Positions 16,710-25,121 of a stretch of DNA of 32,324 bases are shown one piece after another (within the stretch, counting starts at the first letter, position 1; each line of letters starts with the position of its first letter). This stretch comes from Ignavibacteriota bacterium (GTDB taxonomy: Bacteria; Bacteroidota; Ignavibacteria; UBA10030), in assembly GCA_003142475.1 (NCBI GenBank), contig PLMK01000054.1:11880-44203 (forward strand), given 5' to 3'. A model generated the notes under the pieces. The model made no database searches. It had not been told where the DNA came from and worked only from the letters and a program-made list of their open reading frames with translations. The position numbers were made by a program, and so were the translations under genes.

Positions 16710-18281
16710 TTATTTCTGCTTTTTTGATATATCCAGATGCATTAACAAATCCGTTCGTCCACGTAATTCTTTAACACTCTTCATACCAAGGCGCTTTAAT
16801 ATCTCTTTTAACCCAGTTGACCATGCATTATAAAGATTAATGATTCTCTGCGTTCCCCATTCTAATGTAATTTGTGAAGCAAGTTCTGGATTTGTTGTTG
16901 CGATACCTCTTGGGCATCCTTTGCCGCTTTCACACCTACTGCATCTTAAACAGGATAGCGCCACCAATTCTGCTGTACCAATGACAACGCCGTCGGCACC
17001 TAAACAAATCGCTTTGGCAATATCATAATAATTTCGTATACCGCCGCTTGCTATTAGTACAACGGCATCGCGGACACCTTCGGTTGAAAGAAAATTATGG
17101 ACTTTCGGAATTGCGTAGTCGATAGGCATTGCAATATTTTTTTTGGCTATATCAGGAGCAGCTCCTGTGCCTCCGTATCCACCATCTATATGAATAATGT
17201 GTGTGCCTGCATAATAACTCCCAACAGCAACCATATCGACATCGGTCGGAGTAGATACTTTCGTAGAAATTAAAGCACGAGGATTAACATGTTTTATCCA
17301 ATCGATATGTTTCATATGATCTTCGATCGAATAAACACTATGGAATGGGAATGGGGAGAATAATGGAATTCCCTGTACCGCTTCGCGCATTTTCGCGACA
17401 GCTGGAGTATTTTTTGTCCCCAACAAATGACCGCCTAATCCCGGTTTAGCTCCCTGAGCATATTTAAATTCAACAATCGGAACTCTTTGAATAGTTTCTT
17501 CCCTTACTCCGAAAAGCCCAGTAGCCACCTGTGTTATCATGTGATCGTCATACGGTCTTAAGCGCTCCATGTAGCCACCCTCTCCGGAGCAGGAAAAAGT
17601 ATTCCATGCCGTAGCCGCTCGCACCTTAGATAATTGTGTGATATTACTGATAGAACCAAATGACATTCCTCCACCGTACCATGGTACATCAATTTTTATC
17701 TTAGGCCTGCCATCGTTTCTTCTATTCAATTCAAGGCTGATGTCGATTTCATCGGGGTCAACTATGGGCGGTTTTTCTGGATACACAATTCTAATTCTAT
17801 CGAAGCCGCCGCCTGAGTTGCCTGTTTCATATTCAAAATCATAATCCTCAGGAATTACGTCTCCTGTTTCTGCCATTCTCCAAGTTGCAAGAATCATGTC
17901 CGACGTCCATCGATAATCTCCTAAAACTTCCATCATAGGATTCTCGACTAATCTTAAAGCACTATTCGGACATTTTGCTACACAAAAGTTTTCTGTTTTC
18001 TCGCAAACAAACCCATTGCATTTATAACTTTGCTGACTGGCAAATAGCTTATATCCTTTTTTTAGTACATGAACACCCTTAGTACATGTTTTAACGCATG
18101 TACCGCACATTTTACATTTCTCTTCATCACGATAAATGAGATATTTTGCGATTTCGTTGCGGTACCTCGAACGAGCCGGCTTAATATTTCTTGCTACCTC
18201 GGCTTGCGGAACACGGGTTTTAAAAGTATTCCGAGGGAGTATTTCTTCTAGATTGGTTTTATTTTCCAAAGATCGGTCCAT
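16710..18281 (-). CDS. Glutamate synthase FMN-domain subunit with N-terminal ferredoxin domain
   Basis: A 523-residue archaeal-type glutamate synthase catalytic subunit, which converts 2-oxoglutarate and ammonia to glutamate using FMN. The N-terminus has a [4Fe-4S] motif CKMCGTCVKTC (56-66) and further cysteines CNGFVC...CVAKC (88-104). The TIM-barrel has GGGMSFGSIS, the AKPGLGGHL loop, HIDGGYGGTGAAP (FMN phosphate region), and CLRCSRCESGKGCPRG, the usual [3Fe-4S] site. I start at the ATG at 18281, overlapping the upstream gene by 23 bases, because the frame further upstream is only the shadow of that gene's end. All catalytic motifs look intact, so I expect true activity. Confidence 0.9.
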   Translation of the reverse strand: MDRSLENKTNLEEILPRNTFKTRVPQAEVARNIKPARSRYRNEIAKYLIYRDEEKCKMCGTCVKTCTKGVHVLKKGYKLFASQQSYKCNGFVCEKTENFCVAKCPNSALRLVENPMMEVLGDYRWTSDMILATWRMAETGDVIPEDYDFEYETGNSGGGFDRIRIVYPEKPPIVDPDEIDISLELNRRNDGRPKIKIDVPWYGGGMSFGSISNITQLSKVRAATAWNTFSCSGEGGYMERLRPYDDHMITQVATGLFGVREETIQRVPIVEFKYAQGAKPGLGGHLLGTKNTPAVAKMREAVQGIPLFSPFPFHSVYSIEDHMKHIDWIKHVNPRALISTKVSTPTDVDMVAVGSYYAGTHIIHIDGGYGGTGAAPDIAKKNIAMPIDYAIPKVHNFLSTEGVRDAVVLIASGGIRNYYDIAKAICLGADGVVIGTAELVALSCLRCSRCESGKGCPRGIATTNPELASQITLEWGTQRIINLYNAWSTGLKEILKRLGMKSVKELRGRTDLLMHLDISKKQK

Positions 18282-19659
18282 AAATTTCTTCTTCGATTTC
18301 GTCTTTGAATATAGCGCGCCCAACATCGCCGCGGAGCCTGCGAGCTTCCCGCATACCCATTGCTCCCATAAGTTCGACCAATTGCCAATGCCATGCACCG
18401 ATTAAATTAGTCATACGCCCTACCCCATATTGTAAATCAATCTCTGTATCTAATTTGGAAGGACAGTAATCGCCGGGCTTGCAGGTTTCACACAGCCGGC
18501 ATTCGATTGCAATTAATAGCGGCAGGTTTATTGAAACAACATCTGCACCGCAAATAATGGCCTTAGCAACATGCTCCGATAAACCAATTCCACCGCCTGC
18601 AACAATTGTTATTTCATCTCTCTTTTCATTTTTTATTAAGCATCCATGAACTTCACGGAGAACATCCTTCATGAACCGTGGATTTTTTGTGCCAATTTCA
18701 TCGCCGTTAAGATCAGCAATCAGATGAATGGCTTCAACATCGATTTTCGATAATTCATCAACGCGCTTTACGACTTTTTCATCCATCATTATTCGTACAG
18801 CGATAATTATTCCCGGATGATTTTTCTTTATCGACTCGATTTGCTGTACGACATTATTACTATCCGGAATTTCTACAAGTCTTGTTTTAGCAAGAATTTC
18901 CTTCGGTATCTGAGGTCCATCCGGATTTAAAAAAAAGGCAATATTTTTCAAATATTTTTCTTTGCCATGCATTTTTATCGATAGCCATTTTTTTGAATCG
19001 ATAATGGCAATGAGGCCCGTTTGATTTGCAGTCTCAATAATACATGGCTCGAGAACAGGCAGTGTATGTTTTTCAGAAGGCATATCGAAAATAACTGGGA
19101 AGGGAATTGAAATAAGTGGGGGCAGAACGGTTTCTAATTTATTGTCTTTAAATTCCAGGAAGTGCGGTTTCTTACCGATATCAGCAGATGTGCTGATGTA
19201 TTCTCTTCCGTGAATACCGTCGCGCGTCGGGCGGACAATTTCGGACATATCTGTCCACATTGAATCAAATCCTGGGCCTGAAAATTTGCCTCTATATCCA
19301 GCACCAGAGACCGGTACTTTGCCTGTCTCTGCTTCTAACCACGTCGTACTTAAAATTTGTGGCTTCCAATATTCGTTGCCAAGTTTTTGATATTCTGAAT
19401 TTAATGCCAGTGTCAGTAAATTCTTAGTACAATTTTGGACACATGAAAAACATCCCATGCACTCATAATAGAGTGTATGAACTTCATCAAGATCTCTAAT
19501 AAATATGCTTTCTTCTCGATATTTATCATAGACACATGCTTTTTTAACGCAGTTATGACATCGGGCACAATCTTCGCGCCAGTCAACGATTCCGCATTTT
19601 CCTATGCGTGGAAGTCTGGGCTGAACATGATTCGTTTTAATATGATATTTTTCAGGCAT
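18259..19659 (-). CDS. Divergent glutamate synthase-like FMN/Fe-S paralogue
   Basis: A 466-residue paralogue of the next gene. The N-terminal cysteine-rich domain carries CARCHNCVKKAC (31-42) and CMGCFSCVQNC (67-77), two ferredoxin-like sites. The barrel is shorter and diverged: I find TIVAGGGIGLSEHVAKAIICGADVVSINLPLLIAIECRLC and a [3Fe-4S]-like CRLCETCKPGDYCP, but no GGYGGTGAAP loop, no AKPGLGGHL loop and no GGGMSFGSIS. It probably keeps the Fe-S clusters and a barrel while losing glutamate synthesis, so it may be structural or wire electrons between MetF and the active synthase; that is inference. Start ATG 19659, 10 bases after metF. Confidence 0.82.
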   Translation of the reverse strand: MPEKYHIKTNHVQPRLPRIGKCGIVDWREDCARCHNCVKKACVYDKYREESIFIRDLDEVHTLYYECMGCFSCVQNCTKNLLTLALNSEYQKLGNEYWKPQILSTTWLEAETGKVPVSGAGYRGKFSGPGFDSMWTDMSEIVRPTRDGIHGREYISTSADIGKKPHFLEFKDNKLETVLPPLISIPFPVIFDMPSEKHTLPVLEPCIIETANQTGLIAIIDSKKWLSIKMHGKEKYLKNIAFFLNPDGPQIPKEILAKTRLVEIPDSNNVVQQIESIKKNHPGIIIAVRIMMDEKVVKRVDELSKIDVEAIHLIADLNGDEIGTKNPRFMKDVLREVHGCLIKNEKRDEITIVAGGGIGLSEHVAKAIICGADVVSINLPLLIAIECRLCETCKPGDYCPSKLDTEIDLQYGVGRMTNLIGAWHWQLVELMGAMGMREARRLRGDVGRAIFKDEIEEEIYGPIFGK

Positions 19660-19669
19660 GGTTAACTAT

Positions 19670-20560
19670 TTATAATCCGGCTTGAGAAATAATCTCATTT
19701 ATGATATCTTCTTTCCCGCCCGAAATGATATGAATACCGCTTAATCCTTTCATTTCTTTTATCTTATTTATTGTTTCAATGCAGATCGCGATGCCTCTTT
19801 TCTTTTGTTCGGCAGGTCCTCCGGCATCTTTAATACTGTTAATATGCGATTCCGGTATGTAAAAATCGGTATGTTTTTTCAAGAGACCTGCCGCTTCGTC
19901 ATAGCTTTCAAGCGGATAAATTCCTGCTATGAATGCAGCCTTCTCTGTCAAACCTTCTTGGTATGCCGCGTTTAACCATTCATGAAAATCAGTTGTATTG
20001 AAAACTCCCTGCGTCTGAATAAACTTTGCCCCAGCCCTAATTTTTTTTGTCAAGCGCATAATGTTAAGTTCAAGAGGTCTTAGATAGGGATTTGCTACCG
20101 CACCTATAAGCATTGAAAAATCACCACCGATTTTTGCACCGTTTAGGAGGACTCTTTCATCATTCATCTTTGTCACAATATCTATCAGTTGAATAGAGTC
20201 GATATCATAAACATTTGCCGATTCCGGTATTTCTGTAATACTTTGATGATATCCAGAAAGGCAAAGAATATTCTGGATGCCGAACGATGCGGCGCCTAAT
20301 ATGTCCGACTGAAGGGCGATCCTATTGCGATCTCGAGTCACAATTTGATACACCGGTTCAATACCTGCTTGTTTCAATTTTACTGCCGATGCCAATGCTG
20401 AAATTACAGGACCGTATGGGTTGTCTGCTACATTTACTGCAAGCACACCCGAAATTTGTGATTTATTTATGGGATCGGATTCAATGTTTGTACCAGCCAG
20501 ATATTCTGCAGTAACAATGAAATCCCCTTCTTCAATTTTCTTGGCTAATAAGCTATTCAT
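19670..20560 (-). CDS. metF: Methylenetetrahydrofolate reductase, flavin subunit (MetF)
   Basis: A 296-residue beta/alpha barrel of the MTHFR family, reducing 5,10-methylene- to 5-methyl-tetrahydrofolate on FAD. Recognisable parts are the first strand FIVTAEYLAGT with the family's Glu, VNVADNPYGP, EPVYQIVTRDRNRIALQSDILGA, the glycine-rich GGDFSMLIGAVANPY, and KIRAGAKFIQTQGVF. The length matches the short bacterial type used with MetV. There is an AAGAGAA ribosome site before the ATG. Neighbours (MvhD-like 9 bases upstream, glutamate synthase paralogue 10 bases downstream, metV at the operon end) place it in an HdrABC-linked complex like that of Moorella, here interleaved with glutamate synthase genes. 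Confidence 0.92.
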   Translation of the reverse strand: MNSLLAKKIEEGDFIVTAEYLAGTNIESDPINKSQISGVLAVNVADNPYGPVISALASAVKLKQAGIEPVYQIVTRDRNRIALQSDILGAASFGIQNILCLSGYHQSITEIPESANVYDIDSIQLIDIVTKMNDERVLLNGAKIGGDFSMLIGAVANPYLRPLELNIMRLTKKIRAGAKFIQTQGVFNTTDFHEWLNAAYQEGLTEKAAFIAGIYPLESYDEAAGLLKKHTDFYIPESHINSIKDAGGPAEQKKRGIAICIETINKIKEMKGLSGIHIISGGKEDIINEIISQAGL

Positions 20561-20569
20561 TTTATTCTC

Positions 20570-20980
20570 TTACAATATTTCGATTGCTTTTTCATGTTCG
20601 TGTATTATTTGCCGTATACATATTATTAATTCATTAATAATATTTTCTGTTCTATTTTTATTATCAAGATGAATAAACCAAACGCAATCACCGCCTATAC
20701 CTGTCTCTATTAAAAGATCATTCATGGCTTCTATCCGTTTTTGGGCACGAAGGTTGCCTTGAAGAAACTTACATTCGCCCTTCATACAACCGGCAACTAT
20801 CGCGATATCAGATCCTGTCTCGATAGATTTTAAAATATACTCAGTTGCGACTTTCCCAGAACAGGGCACACTGATGGCATTTAATTCAGCTTCTTCAAGT
20901 TGCGAATTGATGCGATTTACTTCTGCAGAGGACATTGAATTCAAGCAATGAAAAAGTGAGATTTTAATTGAGGAATTCAT
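20570..20980 (-). CDS. Short MvhD-like protein with reduced cysteine set
   Basis: A 136-residue relative of MvhD. It keeps the core VPCSGKVATEYILKSIETG (Cys40), AIVAGCMKGECKFLQGN (Cys65, Cys70) and the typical AQKRIEAMNDLL helix. The N-terminal CCxxC of the family is reduced to a single HCLNS (Cys12), so the number of cluster ligands is at the minimum of four. It may bind a [2Fe-2S] cluster through Cys12, 40, 65 and 70, or be structural. It is the first gene of the operon, immediately before metF. It could be a MetF-specific electron entry, while the canonical MvhD at 7576 serves HdrA; that split of roles is inference. Confidence 0.82.
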   Translation of the reverse strand: MNSSIKISLFHCLNSMSSAEVNRINSQLEEAELNAISVPCSGKVATEYILKSIETGSDIAIVAGCMKGECKFLQGNLRAQKRIEAMNDLLIETGIGGDCVWFIHLDNKNRTENIINELIICIRQIIHEHEKAIEIL

Positions 20981-21556
20981 CTTTTTATAATAATTTTTTC
21001 GGATGATATATTTTATAAGATTGAAACAAATATTTTATGCATCAACTCTTTATAGTCTTAAACCTATCGTTTTATCCTTTATTGTATATTTTTAAAGCCC
21101 TTCCACTTTCACTGGCTCCTTGTAGCATAATGCTACATCCACCAAAAAAGCTAAGGTCTTTCACTACTATACAAATTGGGATCACCAGTCAGGATGTTTA
21201 TTTAAGGAGATTTGATATTCGGTTGGTTTTCCGCACATCATCTCCTTATGACGATCGACGAAGGTTTACTTATCTATCGCTTGTACTACCAACCAAACAG
21301 GTCGCTTAACATTGCTGAAGAGTTTGATTTCTTCTGCCATCAGCTTATTATATTTAATCTTAAATAATAATTATTCAAGATATAATCAAGTATTAATATA
21401 TAAAAATGTTAAAATATTAAGTTTGAGGATATATATTCTTTTCTATAAATTCTCTAAGAAAAGAGAAGAAGAGCATTAATAAAATTTAAATAAATAATAG
21501 TTGAGAGAATTGTCCGCACTTACTACAAATCACAATGCCACGATCTGTTCCAGATA
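20981..21556. other. Intergenic region between the ABC-type operon and the Hdr/Met/Glt operon
   Basis: About 575 bp, very AT-rich next to both ends. It must hold the promoter of the Hdr/Met/Glt operon and the end of the ABC-type operon. A 90-codon plus-strand frame at 21037-21309 has no family signature. A 17-bp palindrome is annotated separately. No clear terminator with a T-run is visible after 21557. Confidence 0.5.
21121..21137. promoter_or_regulatory. 17-bp perfect palindrome, possible operator
   Basis: TGTAGCATAATGCTACA has two 8-base arms with one central base, 141 bp upstream of the first gene of the Hdr/Met/Glt operon. Such a symmetric short site fits a dimeric repressor or activator, but I recognise no specific regulator. 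Confidence 0.35.
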
Positions 21557-23077
21557 TCATCGTTTTGAAGTATCAGGCATTGTGCAATTTGGGCTCCAAG
21601 AATGGAGATAATAAATATCATCCGCTGCAACTAAAGTATCGAATATCTCCTCATTGTGAGAAATAACGAGTACACCGATTCCTGACTGCAGTTTCATCTC
21701 GATCTTTGTAATCACCTTCGCTGCACTGGCAAAATCCAATCCATTGAGAGGTTCGTCAAGAATAAGTATATCGGTATGAAGAATTAGCGACCTGAGCAAG
21801 TTAAGCCGTTGCTTCTGACCTCCGCTGAGGTATTTTACTTTAGTGTTGAGAAAATCACGACTGGGTTCCTCTTCAAACAATTCCGAAATCGAATTCGCTA
21901 TAGTTCTTTCGTTCATTGGACCTGCAATTGGAAGACCGGAGAAAACATCTTTCACTTTTGAATTTTGGTTTAGCGACTCGTCAGCGTGCTGAAACACCAT
22001 GGTCATCTGTTTTCCCCAAACACCGCGAGCCCAAGCGTTTCGGTTTGTTTTCTCGGTATAAACCGCACTCCCAAGCTCCATCAACATCTTTTCCGGTTTA
22101 ATCAATCCCATCATAAGTTTAACGATCGTAGTTTTTCCGGTACCGCTCGGTGCTTTCAAATAGGTTACAGCACCTTTTCGGATTACAAGCGGTTCAAGGT
22201 TGCACCCTTCTTTGTCTCGCGAAATGGATAGCGTCCGTCCAAAAATTTCTATATCGGGGTGCAATCGAAGAATTGTTTCCGTTTTTTTTGCAGTCCGTAC
22301 GGCTGCGTTTCGTTTTTCCAACCAGGAAAGGTATTCTCCCGGAAGGAAATCCCTCAGATGAAGTTTGCCGCGTTCCAGCATCAACTCCCGATATAAAATA
22401 CGCATGCTAACCGCCGGATATGTACTGGCGAATCGGCTGATTATCGAATAATCATGTGTGATCAACACAATGGTTGCCGTTCGGTCGCGAAAGTTTTCGA
22501 TGAGGAGATCCAGAAATTCATTGCGCAGTCTGTTGTCGAGATTTCCGGTCGGCTCATCGAAGATGAACGTTGAATCCTCAAGTTCTGCACTCGCAGCCAT
22601 TTTTTTAAATGCCATAGCCGCCAGAATTCTTTGTTTCTCGCCTCCACTTGGACGGTATGGTTTTGGATAGACATCAAGAATGCTTTCAATATCGGATGAA
22701 GTAGAATTCTGCCAAAGTTTCCTTAGAATGCGCTCCTCATCGTGCGTTTTTGCCAGACTGCCTTCGCGTAATTGCGCCCGAAGCGTGGCCAAAGGATTCA
22801 GGTGCGACGATGGCTCCTGAAATACAAAGAAGCCGTTGCGCCGAATGTCAATTGCCTCTTGACTTCTGAGATATGCTGCATACGGTTTGCCATCGATCTG
22901 TACATCAAGCTCATCCGGATCAATAAGACCCGCAATTGCCAGCAATATCAGCGACTTGCCTATTCCGGATTCACCCAGCAAGACGGTGATTGCAGACTTG
23001 GCGAGACGGAAATCATCGATCGCGACAAGCTCGCGGCCTTCGGATGATATGCGAATATTATACTTTCGTTCGTTCAT
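21557..23077 (-). CDS. ABC transporter ATPase with two fused nucleotide-binding domains
   Basis: A 506-residue protein with two ABC ATPase domains, like fusions of the D and F subunits of oligopeptide/dipeptide importers. Domain 1 has Walker A GESGIGKS (35-42), Q-loop Gln87, signature SGGEKQR (144-150), Walker B FIFDE (171-175) and His208. Domain 2 has Walker A APSGTGKT (309-316), Q-loop in VFQHADES, signature LSGGQKQR, Walker B ILILDEP and a switch His in VISHNEE. Both sites look catalytically intact. The first domain's first helical segment is short. It is the last gene of the operon, four bases after a permease gene. It would power uptake by the upstream permeases. Confidence 0.9.
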   Translation of the reverse strand: MNERKYNIRISSEGRELVAIDDFRLAKSAITVLLGESGIGKSLILLAIAGLIDPDELDVQIDGKPYAAYLRSQEAIDIRRNGFFVFQEPSSHLNPLATLRAQLREGSLAKTHDEERILRKLWQNSTSSDIESILDVYPKPYRPSGGEKQRILAAMAFKKMAASAELEDSTFIFDEPTGNLDNRLRNEFLDLLIENFRDRTATIVLITHDYSIISRFASTYPAVSMRILYRELMLERGKLHLRDFLPGEYLSWLEKRNAAVRTAKKTETILRLHPDIEIFGRTLSISRDKEGCNLEPLVIRKGAVTYLKAPSGTGKTTIVKLMMGLIKPEKMLMELGSAVYTEKTNRNAWARGVWGKQMTMVFQHADESLNQNSKVKDVFSGLPIAGPMNERTIANSISELFEEEPSRDFLNTKVKYLSGGQKQRLNLLRSLILHTDILILDEPLNGLDFASAAKVITKIEMKLQSGIGVLVISHNEEIFDTLVAADDIYYLHSWSPNCTMPDTSKR

Positions 23078-23080
23078 GTG

Positions 23081-23968
23081 TTATGCTAGTTTGTGACGTC
23101 GTACAAATCCGTTCGCAATCATATAAATGCACAACAACGAAAACACAATGCAAAACGCTACGCTGAGTCCTTGAAGATGCCGTACAAAAATAACCGGTAA
23201 ATAACCTGGTTCCGTGAAGAGATTACTAAGGGCAAGAATATCCTGTTTGCTGTCGACATTTGCCAGCAGATTTCCGAGAGTCATAGGAAAATTAATCAAA
23301 CTGACGTCTGTTGAAAGTCCGACAGAGATAATGAAATCAATGCTGCACTGAAGGAAAATAGAAATGCCGAAAATTGCGATCAACTTGTGGAGCATGTGGC
23401 TGCGGCTATTCTTCCAGAGGATTTCAACATTAATGATCCTGCGTTCCTTGATACCGCAGCAAAGCATAGCATCGACAAAATCCAACGTCCGGAAATAGTC
23501 GATACGCTGCCTGATTGTATCGGCCACCTCGAGAAAGACAGCAATCGCAATGATGCCGGCAATCCATAGCATTTGTACGAATGACGAGCGGATGATTCCA
23601 TTGTGGAGCAGGATTGTCAACACAACATAACCTATCAATACTGTAATAATCTGCGGAATGGACCGGAGAATGTCGGTCACAAATGATATAACTGCAAAAC
23701 CAACTTTCGATTTGGAATGTTCGAGCATGTGGAGGGAAACACCCACAAACCACCCAAGCACAAGTGAAAAAAGAACAACCATTACTCCAGTAAACAGACT
23801 GTTCAAGAACGCTATTTGCAATCGAGCGAACGCAGGAGCATTGAGGAATAAAGCATCCCATATCCAGAGTACTCCCAACCCGGCAATCCAGATCGTCAGC
23901 CAGGGGAGATCTTTTTTGCTTGCAAGAATGGACAGCCAAGAATTACCGGTGAAAGTCTTAGTAGCCAT
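23081..23968 (-). CDS. ABC transporter permease, DppC-like
   Basis: A 295-residue inner-membrane permease with about six hydrophobic segments, starting near residues 23-45. The cytoplasmic coupling loop is visible as DFVDAMLCCGIKERRIINVEILWKN, a variant of the EAA motif of binding-protein-dependent permeases. It ends with a helix and basic tail (VRRHKLA). The segment SIDFIISVGLSTDVSLINFPMTLGNLLANV corresponds to the conserved region after the EAA loop in peptide permeases (E/S..L.FLGLG.....P.WG.ML), but without the usual glycines. It overlaps the upstream permease gene by 11 bases and precedes the ATPase gene by three. Confidence 0.82.
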   Translation of the reverse strand: MATKTFTGNSWLSILASKKDLPWLTIWIAGLGVLWIWDALFLNAPAFARLQIAFLNSLFTGVMVVLFSLVLGWFVGVSLHMLEHSKSKVGFAVISFVTDILRSIPQIITVLIGYVVLTILLHNGIIRSSFVQMLWIAGIIAIAVFLEVADTIRQRIDYFRTLDFVDAMLCCGIKERRIINVEILWKNSRSHMLHKLIAIFGISIFLQCSIDFIISVGLSTDVSLINFPMTLGNLLANVDSKQDILALSNLFTEPGYLPVIFVRHLQGLSVAFCIVFSLLCIYMIANGFVRRHKLA

Positions 23969-25121
23969 ACTTCCTCTTTTCTTTATGTTCCCAGATATCT
24001 ATCGCGATTTCCGTCGCCTTGACAGTCAGGAAAATACAGAATATGATAACTGCAGCGATATCGTACTGTTTGTAGAGGATTTGCTGCAGCAGCTCATAAC
24101 AGAAATGGCCCTGGATGTTTAATGCCATTTCAATAATAATTAATCCTGTGACAAGGAAAGAAGCATGTTCTTTGAGTGCCGGAATAAATTGAAATCGCGC
24201 ATTAAAAAAGATAGGCTGAAAAACATGAGATCGAAAACCATGTTTAATATTCAGAAGCGTCCGCAGCGGAATTCCTTCGGGCGCATTCCATTCATAGGAT
24301 GCATGAAGATTCTTAACAACTGCAGTCTGTACATACCCTTTCCTGCTTTCGGCGACAAGAAATGTAAAAAATTTGTTTGCGGTATGAATCAGAACACCAT
24401 TGGATATGATACCGAGAAGAATCATAAATAAGATAGAGCTTGTATCGATTGTTGTTTTTACAGCGTAGGCGATTACATAAGCTGGAGAGAAAAGAAGCAT
24501 CAACAACATGCCTTTTACAAGCGCTTTCATAAAAAGAAATACCGATTTTCTGACAACACTCCAGCTTATCAGACCGAGTTGGTTTGCCCGCGCATTATTG
24601 ATAAGGTCAAGAGCCTGTGTTAGATACGACTCGCGATGCTGCTTCATTTTAATAAATCTATACACAGCAATCCGCTGCGCCAGAAGATAAATGATGATGA
24701 GAACAATACCGTAAACAGCAATGAATTGCAGAAACATACCGCTCAATCTTTTAACCATGTTCCATGTCAGACCACTCTGTTTTTCACCCGTTTTGTAGTC
24801 AGGATCGGAAAATTGCCGCTGTCGCAGGTTATCGATCGCAGTAAGAACCGAATCGTTTCTTTGTGTTTGTCCATTGTAAAAGATATCCAGCGCTTCGCGA
24901 AACAGCGTGCGATCCAGGGGATCACCGAAATCAATTTTATTTAGATTGAGATATTTCTGAATTTCCTTATCGCTTTCTCTTGATTCTATCCGCAATACTT
25001 CAACTGCTGATATGAAAACCCAAAATACAGCTGCCATAAGGATTATACCTGCGCCATGAACTAGCAGTCTTGTCCGCAGACCTGAGTTTTCTTTGCGCAG
25101 TATGCCGGATAAGGCGCTCAT
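23958..25121 (-). CDS. Divergent ABC transporter permease, DppB-like
   Basis: A 387-residue membrane protein. One N-terminal helix (about 22-44) is followed by a ~90-residue extracytoplasmic segment, a layout typical of the B-type peptide permeases. Further helices start near 130. A probable coupling loop is AESRKGYVQTAVVKNLHA. The C-terminus has GLIIIEMALNIQGHFCYELLQQILYKQYDIAAVIIF...AIDIWEHKEKRKYGY, which aligns in shape with the DppB ending (E..F..PG.G.L...A...rDyp...vD..Y...DPR). Similarity is weak elsewhere. The start ATG overlaps the stop of the preceding gene (ATGA). It would pair with the DppC-like subunit to form the pore. Confidence 0.75.
   Translation of the reverse strand: MSALSGILRKENSGLRTRLLVHGAGIILMAAVFWVFISAVEVLRIESRESDKEIQKYLNLNKIDFGDPLDRTLFREALDIFYNGQTQRNDSVLTAIDNLRQRQFSDPDYKTGEKQSGLTWNMVKRLSGMFLQFIAVYGIVLIIIYLLAQRIAVYRFIKMKQHRESYLTQALDLINNARANQLGLISWSVVRKSVFLFMKALVKGMLLMLLFSPAYVIAYAVKTTIDTSSILFMILLGIISNGVLIHTANKFFTFLVAESRKGYVQTAVVKNLHASYEWNAPEGIPLRTLLNIKHGFRSHVFQPIFFNARFQFIPALKEHASFLVTGLIIIEMALNIQGHFCYELLQQILYKQYDIAAVIIFCIFLTVKATEIAIDIWEHKEKRKYGY

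Noticed and set aside
21121-21137. NtcA-like site (GTA-N8-TAC) before the glutamate synthase operon
   Set aside because: The spacing is nine bases, not eight, and NtcA is a cyanobacterial regulator not expected here.
21037-21309. 90-codon plus-strand frame between the two operons
   Set aside because: On the opposite strand to all real genes, no family signature; likely chance in AT-rich DNA.
21531-21584. Inverted repeat CACAATGCC ... GGCATTGTG as terminator of the ABC-type operon
   Set aside because: Arms are 36 bases apart, include the end of the coding sequence, and no T-run follows.
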